The notes below the pieces were generated by a model that was not told the DNA's origin, searched no databases, and saw only the letters and a program-made list of their open reading frames with translations. DNA of 62,000 nt. It comes from Zygnema cylindricum. Lineage: Eukaryota > Streptophyta > Zygnematophyceae > Zygnematales > Zygnemataceae. The stretch is taken from the NCBI GenBank assembly GCA_037447655.1, contig JBBHKE010000244.1, positions 10,001-72,000 of the forward strand, given 5' to 3'. A program made the position numbers and the translations under genes. Numbering within the stretch: position 1 is the first letter of the stretch; each line of letters opens with the position of its first letter. Below, piece after piece: positions 43,304 to 52,603 of this stretch.

Positions 43304-45561
43304 ATGGCTTTCCCGACCTTGGTGGTACTTTCCAAGGAGCCCTCAAATTCGGATCAGAAAGGGAAGGGTAGTATGTCACGTGAGGTAGGAATCGAAGGCC
43401 AAATGGGCTTCCAACAAAAGGAGGAGAACAAACTGAGGAGCTGGTATAGTTTTGCCAAAAAACGTGTTTCAAAGAAGACATTCCAAGGAAGCGAGCCGAG
43501 GGTAGGGGAATATGTTCTTTCGGAATTGAGAAAGTTGAATCCAAGTGGAAATCAAGTCACGGTTGAATTTCTGGAATCTTTGTTATCTAGATGGCATGGC
43601 CAAATACATGACCGATGTCTCTCCTTTATTTTTAAAAATGTCAAAGATGTATACCTTTGCATACAATTACTTCATTGGGCACAAACACAGGGTCGTATTT
43701 TCCAAACGAACATAATACATTATAACATTTTGTTACATAAATGTAAATACAATGATGAAGTTGAAACTGCGGAGAGCCTCTGGAAGGAGTTATGTGAGCA
43801 AGGATGTAAACCCGATGTAGTGACATACAGCACTATCTTAAGTGTCATGGGCAAGGCTGGCAAGGTGGAGGAAGCTTTAAGGTTGTTTGAGGAAATGAAA
43901 AAAATTGGGATTCCTCCCAATTTTGTGACATTCAGCACAGTGATAGACGTACTAGGAAAGGGGGGAAGGGTGGATGAAGCCTTACATCATTATGACCAGA
44001 TGAAACAAGCAAATATAGAACCTAATCTAGTGACTTTTAATACATTGATAGACGCTTTAGGAAAAGCAAGGAGGATGGAGGAAGCGTTGAAATTATTTGG
44101 GAAAATGGAGAAAGTAAGGGTTAAACCGGATAATGTGACCTTTAATACATTGATAGATGCTTTTGGAAAAAAAAGCAGGGTTGAGGAAGCTTTAGAGGTG
44201 TTTGGGAAAATGGAAAAAGCAGGGGTGAAACCCGATGAGGTGACCTTTAATATATTGATAGATGTTTTCGGAAAAGCAAATAGGGTGGAGGAAGCGCTAA
44301 AGGTGTTTGCAAAAATGAAAAAAGCAGGGGTGAAACCCAATGAGGTGACCTTCAGCACATTGATAGATGCTTTAGGAAAAGCAAGCAAGGTGGAGGAAGC
44401 GTTTGAGCTTTTTCGCAAAATGGAAAGAGCAAGGGTAAAGCCCGATGTGGTGACCTTTACTACATTAATAGATGCTTTTGGAAAAACAAGCAGGGTGGAT
44501 GAAGCATTGGAGCTCTATGGGAAAATGGAAAAAGCAGGGGTGAAACCCAGTGAGGTGACCTTTAATGCATTGATAGATGCTTTGGGAAAAGCAAGGCGGG
44601 TGGAGGAAGCGTTGGATCTTTTTGGTGATATGGAAAAAGCAGGGGTAAAGCCTAATGAGGTGATCTTCACTACATTAATAGATGCTTTGGGAAAAGCGGG
44701 TAGGGTGGAGGAAGCATTGGAGCTTTTTGAAGCAATGGAGAAAACGGGGGTAAAACCCAACGAGGTAACCTTTAGCACGGTGATAGGTTTATTAGGAAAG
44801 GCGTATAAAGTTGATGAGGCTGGGACAAATTTAATTCGATGAAGCAATTGGGACTCAACCTTAACATTGTAACCTTTAGCACCATGATTGATGTTTTTGG
44901 GAAGGCAGGTAGGTTTCAAAAGGCTCTAGAGTTATTTCGAGAGATGAAGGATCTTGGCTTGAAGCCCAATTTGGTAACATTCAACACAATCATAGGTGTC
45001 CTCGCAAAGGCAGGTATAACAGAAAAATGTTTAGACGTTTTTGAGGAGATGACCCACGCAGGGGTGAATGCTGATGTGGTCACATTCAATGTCATCATTG
45101 ATATGTTAGGGAAGGCTGGTAGGGTTGATGACGCGTGGCTGTACTTCAAGGAGTTGAAGAGGAGCAAAATACAAGTTGATATACTTTGTGACAATACTAT
45201 GATTGATGCTTTGGGAAAGGTTAGGAGAAATGAGGAGGCTATGAATCTGTTCAAAGAAATGAAACAAACTGGATTGTTACCCAATGTCATCACATTTAAC
45301 ACAATCATAAATGCATTGGGAAAAGCTAAAAATATTGAGAAATGTTTGGTTTTCTTTAAAGCGATGAAGGAAGTAGGGGTGAAACCAAATGTTGTTATGT
45401 ACAGCACACTAATTGATGCGTTAGGAAAGCAAGGCCATACAGAGAAGGCTTTGGCCATGTATGAAGAGATGCTTGAAGCTGGCCTTGAGCCAAACAAGGT
45501 TACATCCAATATCATGAAAAATGTTTTATCAAAGGGTGGCAAGCGGGGAGGGAGCTCCTAG
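43304..45561 (+). pseudogene. Long P-class PPR gene with one frameshift (paralogue 7)
   Basis: From the family ATG a frame of 512 residues holds the N-terminal region and ten full repeats plus part of the eleventh. A single base is missing near 44822 (GAGGCTGGGACAAATT where relatives have GAGGCTTGGAACAAGTT). The next frame (from 44839) completes the array and ends SKGGKRGGSS. Seventeen full repeats are recognisable, six more than in paralogues 1 and 3, all added between the fourth repeat and the W-N-K-F-N repeat. The extra repeats are very alike ([19 protein letters not shown]). Position 5/35 pairs include S-N, N-D, N-N, S-D, T-N and one rare T-S. With only one lesion and the best-kept promoter and leader, it is either a recent pseudogene or an intact gene with a sequencing error. 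Confidence 0.9.
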
Positions 45562-45842
45562 CTTCCTTTGAGTAATGTTGTAATATACAACGAAGTGTAG
45601 TATTCTAGTTAGATTATCGATGTCCATGTTTTTAGGATTTTCTGTATCTATTAGTTGTACGTAAAATGTTGAGTTGTACGTAAAATGTTGTAAAAAATCT
45701 TTTTGATGTAGATGTTTATAGATTTTTTGAATTTTTTAGTTGTACGCTAAAACGATGGGAATAATATTATATGTCAAATTCTAGACCTTCTCGTTTTGTG
45801 TAGTCAAGTGAGGTTGATAAATTTCGTAATTAGTGGATTTTT
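45562..45842 (+). other. PPR family 3' trailer
   Basis: TTCCTTTGAGTAATGTTGTAA, TTAGATTATCGATGTCCATG and a short direct duplication of TTGTACGTAAAATGTTG. Nearly the trailer of paralogue 3. Confidence 0.65.
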
Positions 45843-45844
45843 GG

Positions 45845-46130
45845 CCCTCCCCTCTACCCTCTCTCTGCCACCTTCCCTCTCTCTCCTCTCTCTCCCCCCT
45901 CCTCTCAACAACACTTCCCTCCGATAATTCCAATTCAAACGCGTGACAGATGTCATGATCGGTTCTTCCACACTTCTTTCTTCCCCTCTCCCTTCACCTC
46001 CTCTCTCCCTTCTTTCCCTCTCTCCCTATCCCCATATAAGCAATTTTCCTCTCCCTTCTCTCTTCCTCTCACTACCTCTCTTCCTCTCTCTCCCTCTCTC
46101 GCTCTCCCTCTCCCCCCTCCCCTCAACAAA
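45845..46130 (+). repeat. Polypyrimidine tract
   Basis: CCCTCTCT-rich, broken by CAAACGCGTGACAGATG and TCGGTTCTTCCACACTTC as in the tract after paralogue 3. Confidence 0.85.
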
Positions 46131-46488
46131 ACCTCCACCTACCATTGCAATATCAACCACGTGGCATACATCCACTGTCATCGGCTCATCGCCATTTCTT
46201 GTCTTCATTTGAAAATGAGCTGTTTTTTTTTTCACGCTATTAGTTGTTCCATATTCTATAATATATGTAAACATACAATAATATTCTATATTTCATATTA
46301 TATGATAAATATTGTTCCTCAAGTCCATACCTTGAGTCCTTTCCAACAGCATTCTCTTTTCCATTTCTTTGTTTCTCATTTGATAGTAACACAATCTGGT
46401 TTTCTCTGTCCACACTCTTTACACTTAAATTGGATAATCGTTTTTTTTGAAGGGTTCATTCCTCGCGCCGTTTCAAACAATATTTTGT
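46131..46488 (+). other. Unit spacer between tracts, no gene seen
   Basis: ATTGCAATATCAACCACGTG phrase, poly-T, AT-rich stretch, then TTCATTCCTCGCGCCGTTTC as at 15137. Non-coding and a close copy of 14790-15170. Confidence 0.55.
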
Positions 46489-46489
46489 T

Positions 46490-46785
46490 TTTTTAGGGAG
46501 AAAGATTTTTTTTTTCTGGTTTAGGGAGAGAGAGAAGGAGAAGAGGGACAGAGAGAGAAATGTGGATAGGAAATAGATGGGGGAGAGAGAGAGGGAAAAA
46601 AAGAGGGGGGGGGAGAGGGAAAGAGATAGAGAGGGAGTGGGAGAAAGAGGGGTAGTGTAGGGGGAGAGATGGAGAGGGAGAGGGAGAAGGAGAGGGAGGG
46701 AGAGGTAAAGGGACAGGAAGAGGGGGGAGGGAGAGGGGGAGGGGGAGGGGGAGGGGGAGCAGGAGGTAGAGAGGGAGAGGTGGTC
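46490..46785 (+). repeat. Polypurine tract
   Basis: GGGAGAGGGAGAGGG and GGGGGAGGGGGAGG runs, a copy of the tract at 15175-15570. Confidence 0.85.
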
Positions 46786-46889
46786 AAATGTTGGTCAAAA
46801 AGTCTGAAGTTTTTATTGTTAAAGTAGATGTTTACAAATTTCTTAAGTATTTTAGTTGTACAGTAAAATGATGAGATGATTATACTACA

Positions 46890-47348
46890 AATCCCTCTAC
46901 CCTCTCTCCGCCAGCTCCCCCTCACTCTCCCCCCTCCGCTCAACGACTCTTACCCCCGGTAATTGCAATTCCAACACGTGACATACATCGTCATTGATTT
47001 ATTTGCATTTCATTTTTTTCCCTCTCTCCCAACCCCATTTAAGTAATTTTTTTCTCCTTATCCACATTGTCATCGGTGCGTCCATAGTTCTTTCTTTCCC
47101 CTCTCCCTTCTCTTGCACTTGCCCTTCTTTCCCTCTCTCCCACACCCCATTTAAGCAATTTTCCTATCCCCACTCCTCTTTTCCACTCCCTTCCTCTCTC
47201 TGTCCCTACCCCTCCCTTCCTACCCCTCTTTTCCTGTCCCTATTCCTCTCTTCCTCTCCCTCCCCCTCTCCCTGTCCCTACTCTCTTCCTCTCCACCACT
47301 CTCCCTCTCCCTCTCCCCCCTCTCCTCAACAAGAATTCCACCTAGTAT
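46890..47348 (+). repeat. Polypyrimidine tract, second trailer copy
   Basis: Another CCCTCTCC-rich tract preceded by trailer phrases (GTAGATGTTTACAAATTTCT, TAGTTGTACAGTAAAATGAT). This looks like an extra PPR trailer with no PPR coding region before it. Confidence 0.7.
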
Positions 47349-47350
47349 TT

Positions 47351-47580
47351 GTTGGATTGGCACGTGGATGCCGGTTCAATATGGGGTAGAATATGGAAAG
47401 TCCATACTCGAAGTTGCTTGAAATAAATCGGTACGGACCCGCCAGGCTCTACGTCAACATGGTGGCACAGTGGTTAGTGCGTTCACACTTTAAGTGGAAG
47501 GTTCCAGGTTAAACCCCTAGCCGGCTCAATTTTCCATAGCGTGGGACATGCCAAATCTCGGATTTCACGGATTCAACAGT
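47351..47580 (+). mobile_element. tRNA-like short element, copy 2, inside a PPR trailer
   Basis: A 230-bp homologue of 39173-39401 that splits the conserved trailer phrase TTCCACCTAGTATTGCAATATCAACC, which is unbroken near 14790, 28545 and 46135. A-box TGGCACAGTGG (47463-47473) and B-box GGTTAAACCCC (47507-47517) are 44 nt apart. GCAC/GTGC can form a D-stem and CCAGG/CCTAG a T-stem with one mismatch. No acceptor stem pairs. A further B-box-like GGTTCAATATG is at 47373-47383. Flanks AGTATTTG and AGTTTTGC could be a decayed target duplication. Confidence 0.6.
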
Positions 47581-47704
47581 TTTGCCATATCAACCACGTG
47601 GCATGCATGCACCGTCATCGGCTCATCACCATTTCTTCTATGCATTTGAGAATGGGTAGTTTTTCTTTTATCAAATCTCAATCTGGTCAGGCGTCGAAAA
47701 AATC
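47581..47704 (+). other. Remainder of interrupted PPR trailer
   Basis: Continues TTTGCCATATCAACCACGTG, CATGCATGCACCGTCATCGG, CTCATCACCATTTCTTC, matching the reverse complement of 28490-28540 and 46145-46205. Confidence 0.55.
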
Positions 47705-47835
47705 AAATCGGGAGAGGGAGAGGGAGGAAGGAGAGGGGAGCGTGAGGGGAGGGAGGGAGGTGGGGAGGAGGGAGAGGGAGGGAAAGGAGAGGAAGCGTGA
47801 GGGAGGGAGGGAGGGAGGGGCAGGAGGGAGAGGGT
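47705..47835 (+). repeat. Polypurine tract
   Basis: GGGAGAGGGAGAGGGAGG and GGGAGGGAGGGAGGG runs. Confidence 0.85.
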
Positions 47836-49384
47836 TGTTGGTTTTGTTTATTTTCAGTTTTTCTTTCGTTACAGATTTGGTTTTATTATTGTCATCATTT
47901 TATTTTTTCCATTATATTGTTTTCATCATTATTTTAACTTTTGCCATTTGTTTTTTGTTTTTTTTTGGCAAATTTGCAGTTTATATCTTTTGAGGTTTTG
48001 CATTTTGCATTTTTCCTACAAATTGGTTATTTTTGACCATATTTTCCCAGCCAAATAAGTTGATAAAAACAAAAAAAGCATATGTATAATTCCTTTAATT
48101 TCCTCGGGTGTCCCGTTCGATCCAAAATCCAAAATCAACGGATTTCCAAACGACTCTCAGAACTCCAAAAGAATTGGCGCTGCAATTAATGAATAGAAAG
48201 AAAAATAGTCAGTTAGGGAATGAGAATGTAATTTATCATTTTTTCTTAAGTATTTTGATATTTAATTTTTCCATATAGTTAGTTATCTATTAAATGTTGG
48301 TTTTTTCTAACTTTTCACTTATTTATTTATTGACAATTTTCTGAAGGATTCTCTCAATTCTGCAAGAATTGCAGCTGCATTCAAATAAAAAAACAGTAAA
48401 TAAATAAATAGTAACTAAATGAATTGTAAGTTAATTAGTTGATAAATTACTTGGTAGCTTAGTCAACATACTTCAGTACTTGGTTGAATGTTGTTATGAA
48501 CGCAAGTCAACGCTATGTTGGCAATGAGGATATGGATATCGTGCACACCTCAATAATTCATCGGGTATGTCACCATCAAATTAACAAAAATTTAAAATAT
48601 ATCATTTGTAAATAAATAACTCGTAAATTAATTAGTCAATACTTCATTGGGTGATGCGATTCATATTTTATTGCTTCATTGTAGGATGTGATGAAAGTGT
48701 CATATTTTAGTTGGAAAGATGCGGTGAACGCTTTCAATTTCGTGTTATGATGTCATTAACGTTTAAACGCTTGATCGGATGATTTATCAACAAGTCAAAC
48801 ACTACACCGCGAATCGTAATTAGAGTAAATTACTCTAATTCGGTTGCTCGAAATTTCGACTCTATCACATCAAATAGAGTAATCGATTCTAATTTTTTCA
48901 TTATTCTAATTTAGGTGAGGTTTAATTAGCGTAAAAATTATAATATGTTATTTTTAAATAGTGTAGATGCGGACGACTGGCCGTACCATCGTGCTTTTAT
49001 AAGTAAAAGGTACAAATAATGAATTAATAGAATCGCTTATGCGGAAATCGCACAAAACTAAAAATCAATCACATCAGATAAAAGCCGTTCGCATAACTCT
49101 CGTCCATGCGATACATGGTTGTCGGTCTGGACATTGCCTATTATCGCGACAAATATAATTAGCGTCATAATGGCGTCAATACTATACGGCCAACATTTTG
49201 GTACGCATCGTAATTTAGTGTTCATAATTATCGCGCATAATTATAAACCAACATAACCCAATGTAGAATAGCTGAATAAATTAGAGTAAACTTCATAGTT
49301 GAAAAGCTCTATCACATAAATTAGCGTCAATTACTCTAATTGTTTATTTTGGTTTTTTTTACTCTAATTTTTTCATTACTCATT
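47836..49384 (+). other. Unit spacer, minisatellite remnant and MITE-like fragment
   Basis: 48080-48470 is the unit spacer again (GGATTTCCAAACGACTCTCA, TTGACAATTTTCTGAAGGAT). 48480-48790 holds minisatellite phrases (TACTTGGTTGAATGTTGTTA, ATGATGTCATTAACG). 48803 onward begins TACACCGCGAATCGTAATTA, like the left ends of the MITEs at 4019 and 4382, with several GCGTCAATTACTCTAATT-like phrases, but no matching right end is found. No gene. Confidence 0.5.
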
Positions 49385-49592
49385 AATGCATTCGCGTTAT
49401 GGAAAACGACGTTTGCCGTCGATGAAATTTTCCCGTTGAAAAGTACAGTACCGTACTCTTTGCAGTAGGTACTTTACTTGGCCATGTAGGGGAGATGCCG
49501 CGGCGCGAAAGGGCGCAGCAATGGAAAGGACTGCGGCCTCTGGCTCACTTTGCGACGGTAATGGGCCAACGTCTCGACGGCAGCCACTGCTG
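49385..49592 (+). promoter_or_regulatory. Promoter-like module, copy 6, truncated
   Basis: Starts CATTCGCGTTATGGAAAACG, with TTTGCCGTCGATGAAA, the GATGCCGCGGCGCGAAAGG core and CGTCTCGACGGCAGCCACTG as in copy 4. It stops within CACTGCTGAC where copia LTR sequence begins, so the G-box and TGACGTCA are missing. Confidence 0.6.
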
Positions 49593-50039
49593 ACTTTAAG
49601 GATCTATACACACAAAGATAGAAGGAAGACAAGATGTAGTGCGGAAGCAAAAGATAGCAAGCAGGGATCACTCCAGTAAAAAACAATATATTTCACCGGA
49701 ATGTTTCCCCTCTTACAAAAAAATAATCTTTTTCCCAAACGACTAAGTCCTTAAATTCTCTCATATCAAGCAAGTAAAGTACAACTCAAGCGACGTCGTA
49801 CAAAATTACGCCGCGCAAACCAATCAAAACAAAGTTCCAACGAAACAACATACCGTACGCAGTACCATACGAAAATACACTACTAACGTACATACCTAAA
49901 TTACTACGCACGCAAAACCAAACAAAACTATATAAAACTAAACTAATCACGCCACGCCAAACAAAGCCACACGTAAACTATATAATTTATAATACGACGC
50001 TCAACAAAACTGAGACGTCGTTACACAATGAACTTAACA
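49593..50039 (-). mobile_element. Copia element A, 3' LTR (minus strand)
   Basis: Reverse complement of the LTR at 59260-59716, with matching phrases such as AAGATAGAAGGAAGACAAGA, CAATATATTTCACC and AACGACTAAGTCC. On the minus strand it begins TGTTAAGTTC. It is preceded there by a purine tract (AGAGGGGGA, complement of 50041-50049). The outer few bases are altered at the junction with the promoter module. Confidence 0.85.
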
Positions 50040-50066
50040 ATCCCCCTCTCATTGTGAAACCCCCTC

Positions 50067-50464
50067 TCAAACTGAAAATAAACCTAATTTAGGTCGTCCA
50101 CGTAAAAGTACGTCATAAACCGCCGCCTGAGTCAACATATCTGTGGCCTCCTCCAAAGTCGACACGTACGTAAAGTCAATCTCTTTTGCAACTACCAAAT
50201 CGCGTACAAAATGCCACTGGATACGAATATGTTTTGTTCTCTTGTGAAAGATCCGATTTTTCACAAGCGCCATTGAACTTATGCTGTCAGTAAAGATCTG
50301 CAAGCAACTAATTACAACTCCCAACTCACCAAGCATCTCCTTGATCCACAAAGACGCCTTCGCTGTATGACACGCAGACATATATTCTGATTTTGTGGAA
50401 CTTAGCGCAACTGTAGGTTAGAGTCGCTAACTCCAAGATATTGCCGCGCCGCCCAAAATGAATG
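50067..50464 (-). pseudogene. Copia element A, RNase H end
   Basis: A 104-codon minus-strand frame matches the C-terminus of the copia RNase H of element B (for example IFTDSISSMALVKN, FHKRTKHIRIQWHFVRDLV, RGRPKLGLFSV). Upstream of it the SWS and TVALSSTKSEYM phrase is readable up to about 50464, where it is replaced by element C. RNase H removes the RNA strand during reverse transcription. Incomplete and non-functional. Confidence 0.85.
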
Positions 50465-51534
50465 CGTACAAAAACTTAGTGATTGTCTCATTTTATGTCG
50501 ATGACATGAGTGTGTTTGGTTATCTATCATCCGAGATTGAAAAGGTCAAACGGTTCTTGAATAGCAAATTTGAGACGATTGATCTTGGAGAGTTAAGTTA
50601 CCTTTTTGTTATAGGAATAAAAAATGATGCTTATACAGTTTTCATGAATCAACAAAAATATGCAAAAGAAATATTAAAACGTTTTGGTATGGAAGATTGT
50701 ATTATCGTATTAGCACCTTCAGACCCAAGTCAAAAGCTTACAAAAAAAATGGGTCCTAAGTCAGAGTTTGAAAAAGATCAGATGAGGCAAGTCCCTTACA
50801 AAGATGCAGTGGGCAGCTTGAAGTATTTAATGGTTGGCACACGTCCAGATTTAACTGCACCTGTAGGCTCAATTAGTCAATTCATGCAAAACCTAGGTTT
50901 CGAGCATTGGTATGCAGTTAAACGTATTTTACGTTATGTGAAACAGATTGTAAATTGCGGCCTACAATTCTTGAAGAACACCGGAGACATTGATTTCTCG
51001 GGCTATGTTGATGCGGATTGGGGAGGTGACGTCGACACAAGAAGGTGCACTACCGGCTGGATTTTCACATGTTCACGAGGACCTATAAGTTGGAGTTCAA
51101 AACGTCAATCTTCTGTGGCACTATCAAGCACGGAGGCGGAATACGTGGCGACTACTCAAGCAGCAAAGGAAGCTATTTGGCTTCGCAACTTTTACTCTGA
51201 GATAGGGTTTGAACCCATAGAGGAGACTTTGATTCTCACTGATAATCAGAGTAGCATTGCTTTGATGAAAAATCCAGTTTACCATGCAAAGACAAAACAT
51301 ATAGACATTCAGACACATTTTGTGAGAGAACAAGTTGAAAAGAAAGTTTTAAAGTTTGAGTTTGTTAGTTCAGCTCAACAAGCAGCAGATCACTTGACTA
51401 AGGGAGTTCCTCGAGATAAAATTATTGTTTGTAGAGCTGAGATAAAATTGTTGTTTATGTCGGCTCACAGGAGTTGGTCCCACAGTTTGGACAATTGTTT
51501 GTTAGCAGAAAATGACTCAGAGAGGGGGTTTTAA
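50458..51534 (+). pseudogene. Element C reverse transcriptase C-terminus and RNase H
   Basis: A 358-codon open frame. The reverse transcriptase part keeps the YVDD catalytic box (F-Y-V-D-D, residues 17-21) and the connection region. RNase H follows, with VDADWGGDVDTRRCTTGW, STEAEYVA and TDNQSSIALM, that is the D, E and D catalytic residues. The first few codons including the ATG belong to element A sequence read backwards, so the start is chimeric. The protein lacks gag, protease, integrase and the RT fingers and cannot support transposition alone. It ends at a purine tract (AGAGAGGGGG). The frame is undamaged, so the insertion is probably recent. Confidence 0.88.
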
Positions 51535-51587
51535 GATTTTTGCGTTCTTTTTCAGCTAAGGACGAGAAAGTTAAACTTAGTCAAAGT

Positions 51588-52167
51588 TGTTACATGGAGG
51601 AGAAGACAAGAAATTCTTGTAGACGTCACAGTTCATCTGCGTAGATGTCAAGAATTTGTGAAACGTAAGTCTTGTTAGATATATGTACTGTTGAATATCT
51701 TTCACGGTATAGTTCAAGGTACATTTTGGATAGACGTCAAGCATACTTTGCGTAGACGTCAAGTTTTGATAAAACGTAGCCGTTTAAGTGTGCTGTACGG
51801 CAAGTTTAAGTGTCGAAAATTTTGAGTATGTGTCACGTAGTGAATTGTGACCATTGATATGATTACGTATGTCACAAGTTAGGATTCTAATCCTTTACGT
51901 GGAACACAAGTAGCGTAGTACCTACGTCATTCACATATATAAAAATGTACTCATGCTCACATTGAAAAAAATCATCAATCTACTGAATGATTCTCTCCAC
52001 ATTTTCCTTGCTGCTATTTTTGCACTGAGTGCTTATTTTTGTCGCATAATCTATCTTCCTTCTTTGTTCAGTAATTAAGCCTTGCTTTCTCATATAGAGA
52101 TTTGTTTTCCTTAGCTTCCTGTCTTGTAATTGATCGATCCTATGGCCAGTTCTTCAGAATCTCAACA
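51588..52167 (+). mobile_element. Element C LTR (approximate)
   Basis: Begins TGTTACATGG and ends TCTCAACA, a TGTT/AACA inverted end, directly before the primer-binding site. A TATA-like TATATAAAAA lies near 51947. Four TAGAYGTCA boxes at 51620, 51642, 51731 and 51753 form two pairs with the same 22-bp spacing. The left limit is uncertain because the purine tract is about 55 nt further upstream. Confidence 0.55.
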
Positions 52168-52179
52168 TGGTATCAGAGC
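52168..52179 (+). other. Element C primer-binding site
   Basis: TGGTATCAGAGC is the usual plant copia site, complementary to the 3' end of initiator methionine tRNA. It abuts the LTR end. Confidence 0.9.
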
Positions 52180-52185
52180 CTTCTT

Positions 52186-52260
52186 ACGTAAAATTACAGA
52201 CATAGAGCCTTACGTAAAATTACAGACATAGAGCCTTACGTAAAATTACAGACATCCAAA
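52186..52260 (+). repeat. 26-bp unit in triplicate near the start of gag
   Basis: CCTTACGTAAAATTACAGAC plus ATAGAG occurs almost three times in tandem (first copy CTTCTTACG). It sits between the primer-binding site and the gag phrase IQKFNGSNYLLWKAKM and shifts the reading frame. Confidence 0.85.
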
Positions 52261-52603
52261 AATTTAATGGTAGTAACTATTTACTATGGAAAGCTAAGAT
52301 GACACGTATTCTAAAATATAAGAATTACTGGGTATTGTAGCAGGCACTGAACTAAAACCTACTGAAGCCCTTCCGGCAGCAGGTTATGATAGAAGGGAAG
52401 AAAAGGCATTGACGTTAATTTTTCTAGTAGTGGAAGACAGTCAACTTTTACACATAGGTGAGTTAGAAAAACCTAAGGCTATGTGGGATAAATTAAGGAT
52501 TGTACATGAGCTTACTAATCCGTCCAATATTATGTTATTAAAAAACAAATTGCTGGACTTTAGTATGGAGAGTGGAGATACTATGGAAACTCATATAAAT
52601 AAA
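52255..52603 (+). pseudogene. Element C gag, N-terminal fragment
   Basis: IQKFNGSNYLLWKAKMTRIL is followed, after a frame change, by LVVEDSQLLHIGELEKPKAM and LLDFSMESGDTMETHINK, the N-terminal part of a copia gag (UBN2-type). Gag forms the particle that encloses the element RNA. It breaks at HINK where minus-strand element A resumes; codons after that belong to A. Confidence 0.75.

Larger units (their letters stand above)
50465..52603 (+). mobile_element. Copia element C, permuted fragment (RT-RNaseH-LTR-gag)
   Basis: A piece of a different copia family on the plus strand. Its order is reverse transcriptase C-terminus, RNase H, LTR, primer-binding site, start of gag, so the 3' end of one copy is joined through a single LTR to the 5' end of another. 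It replaces about 335 bp of element A (between RT and RNase H) and shows no target duplication. The order fits a fragment of a tandem or circular form captured during repair; that is inference. Confidence 0.75.
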
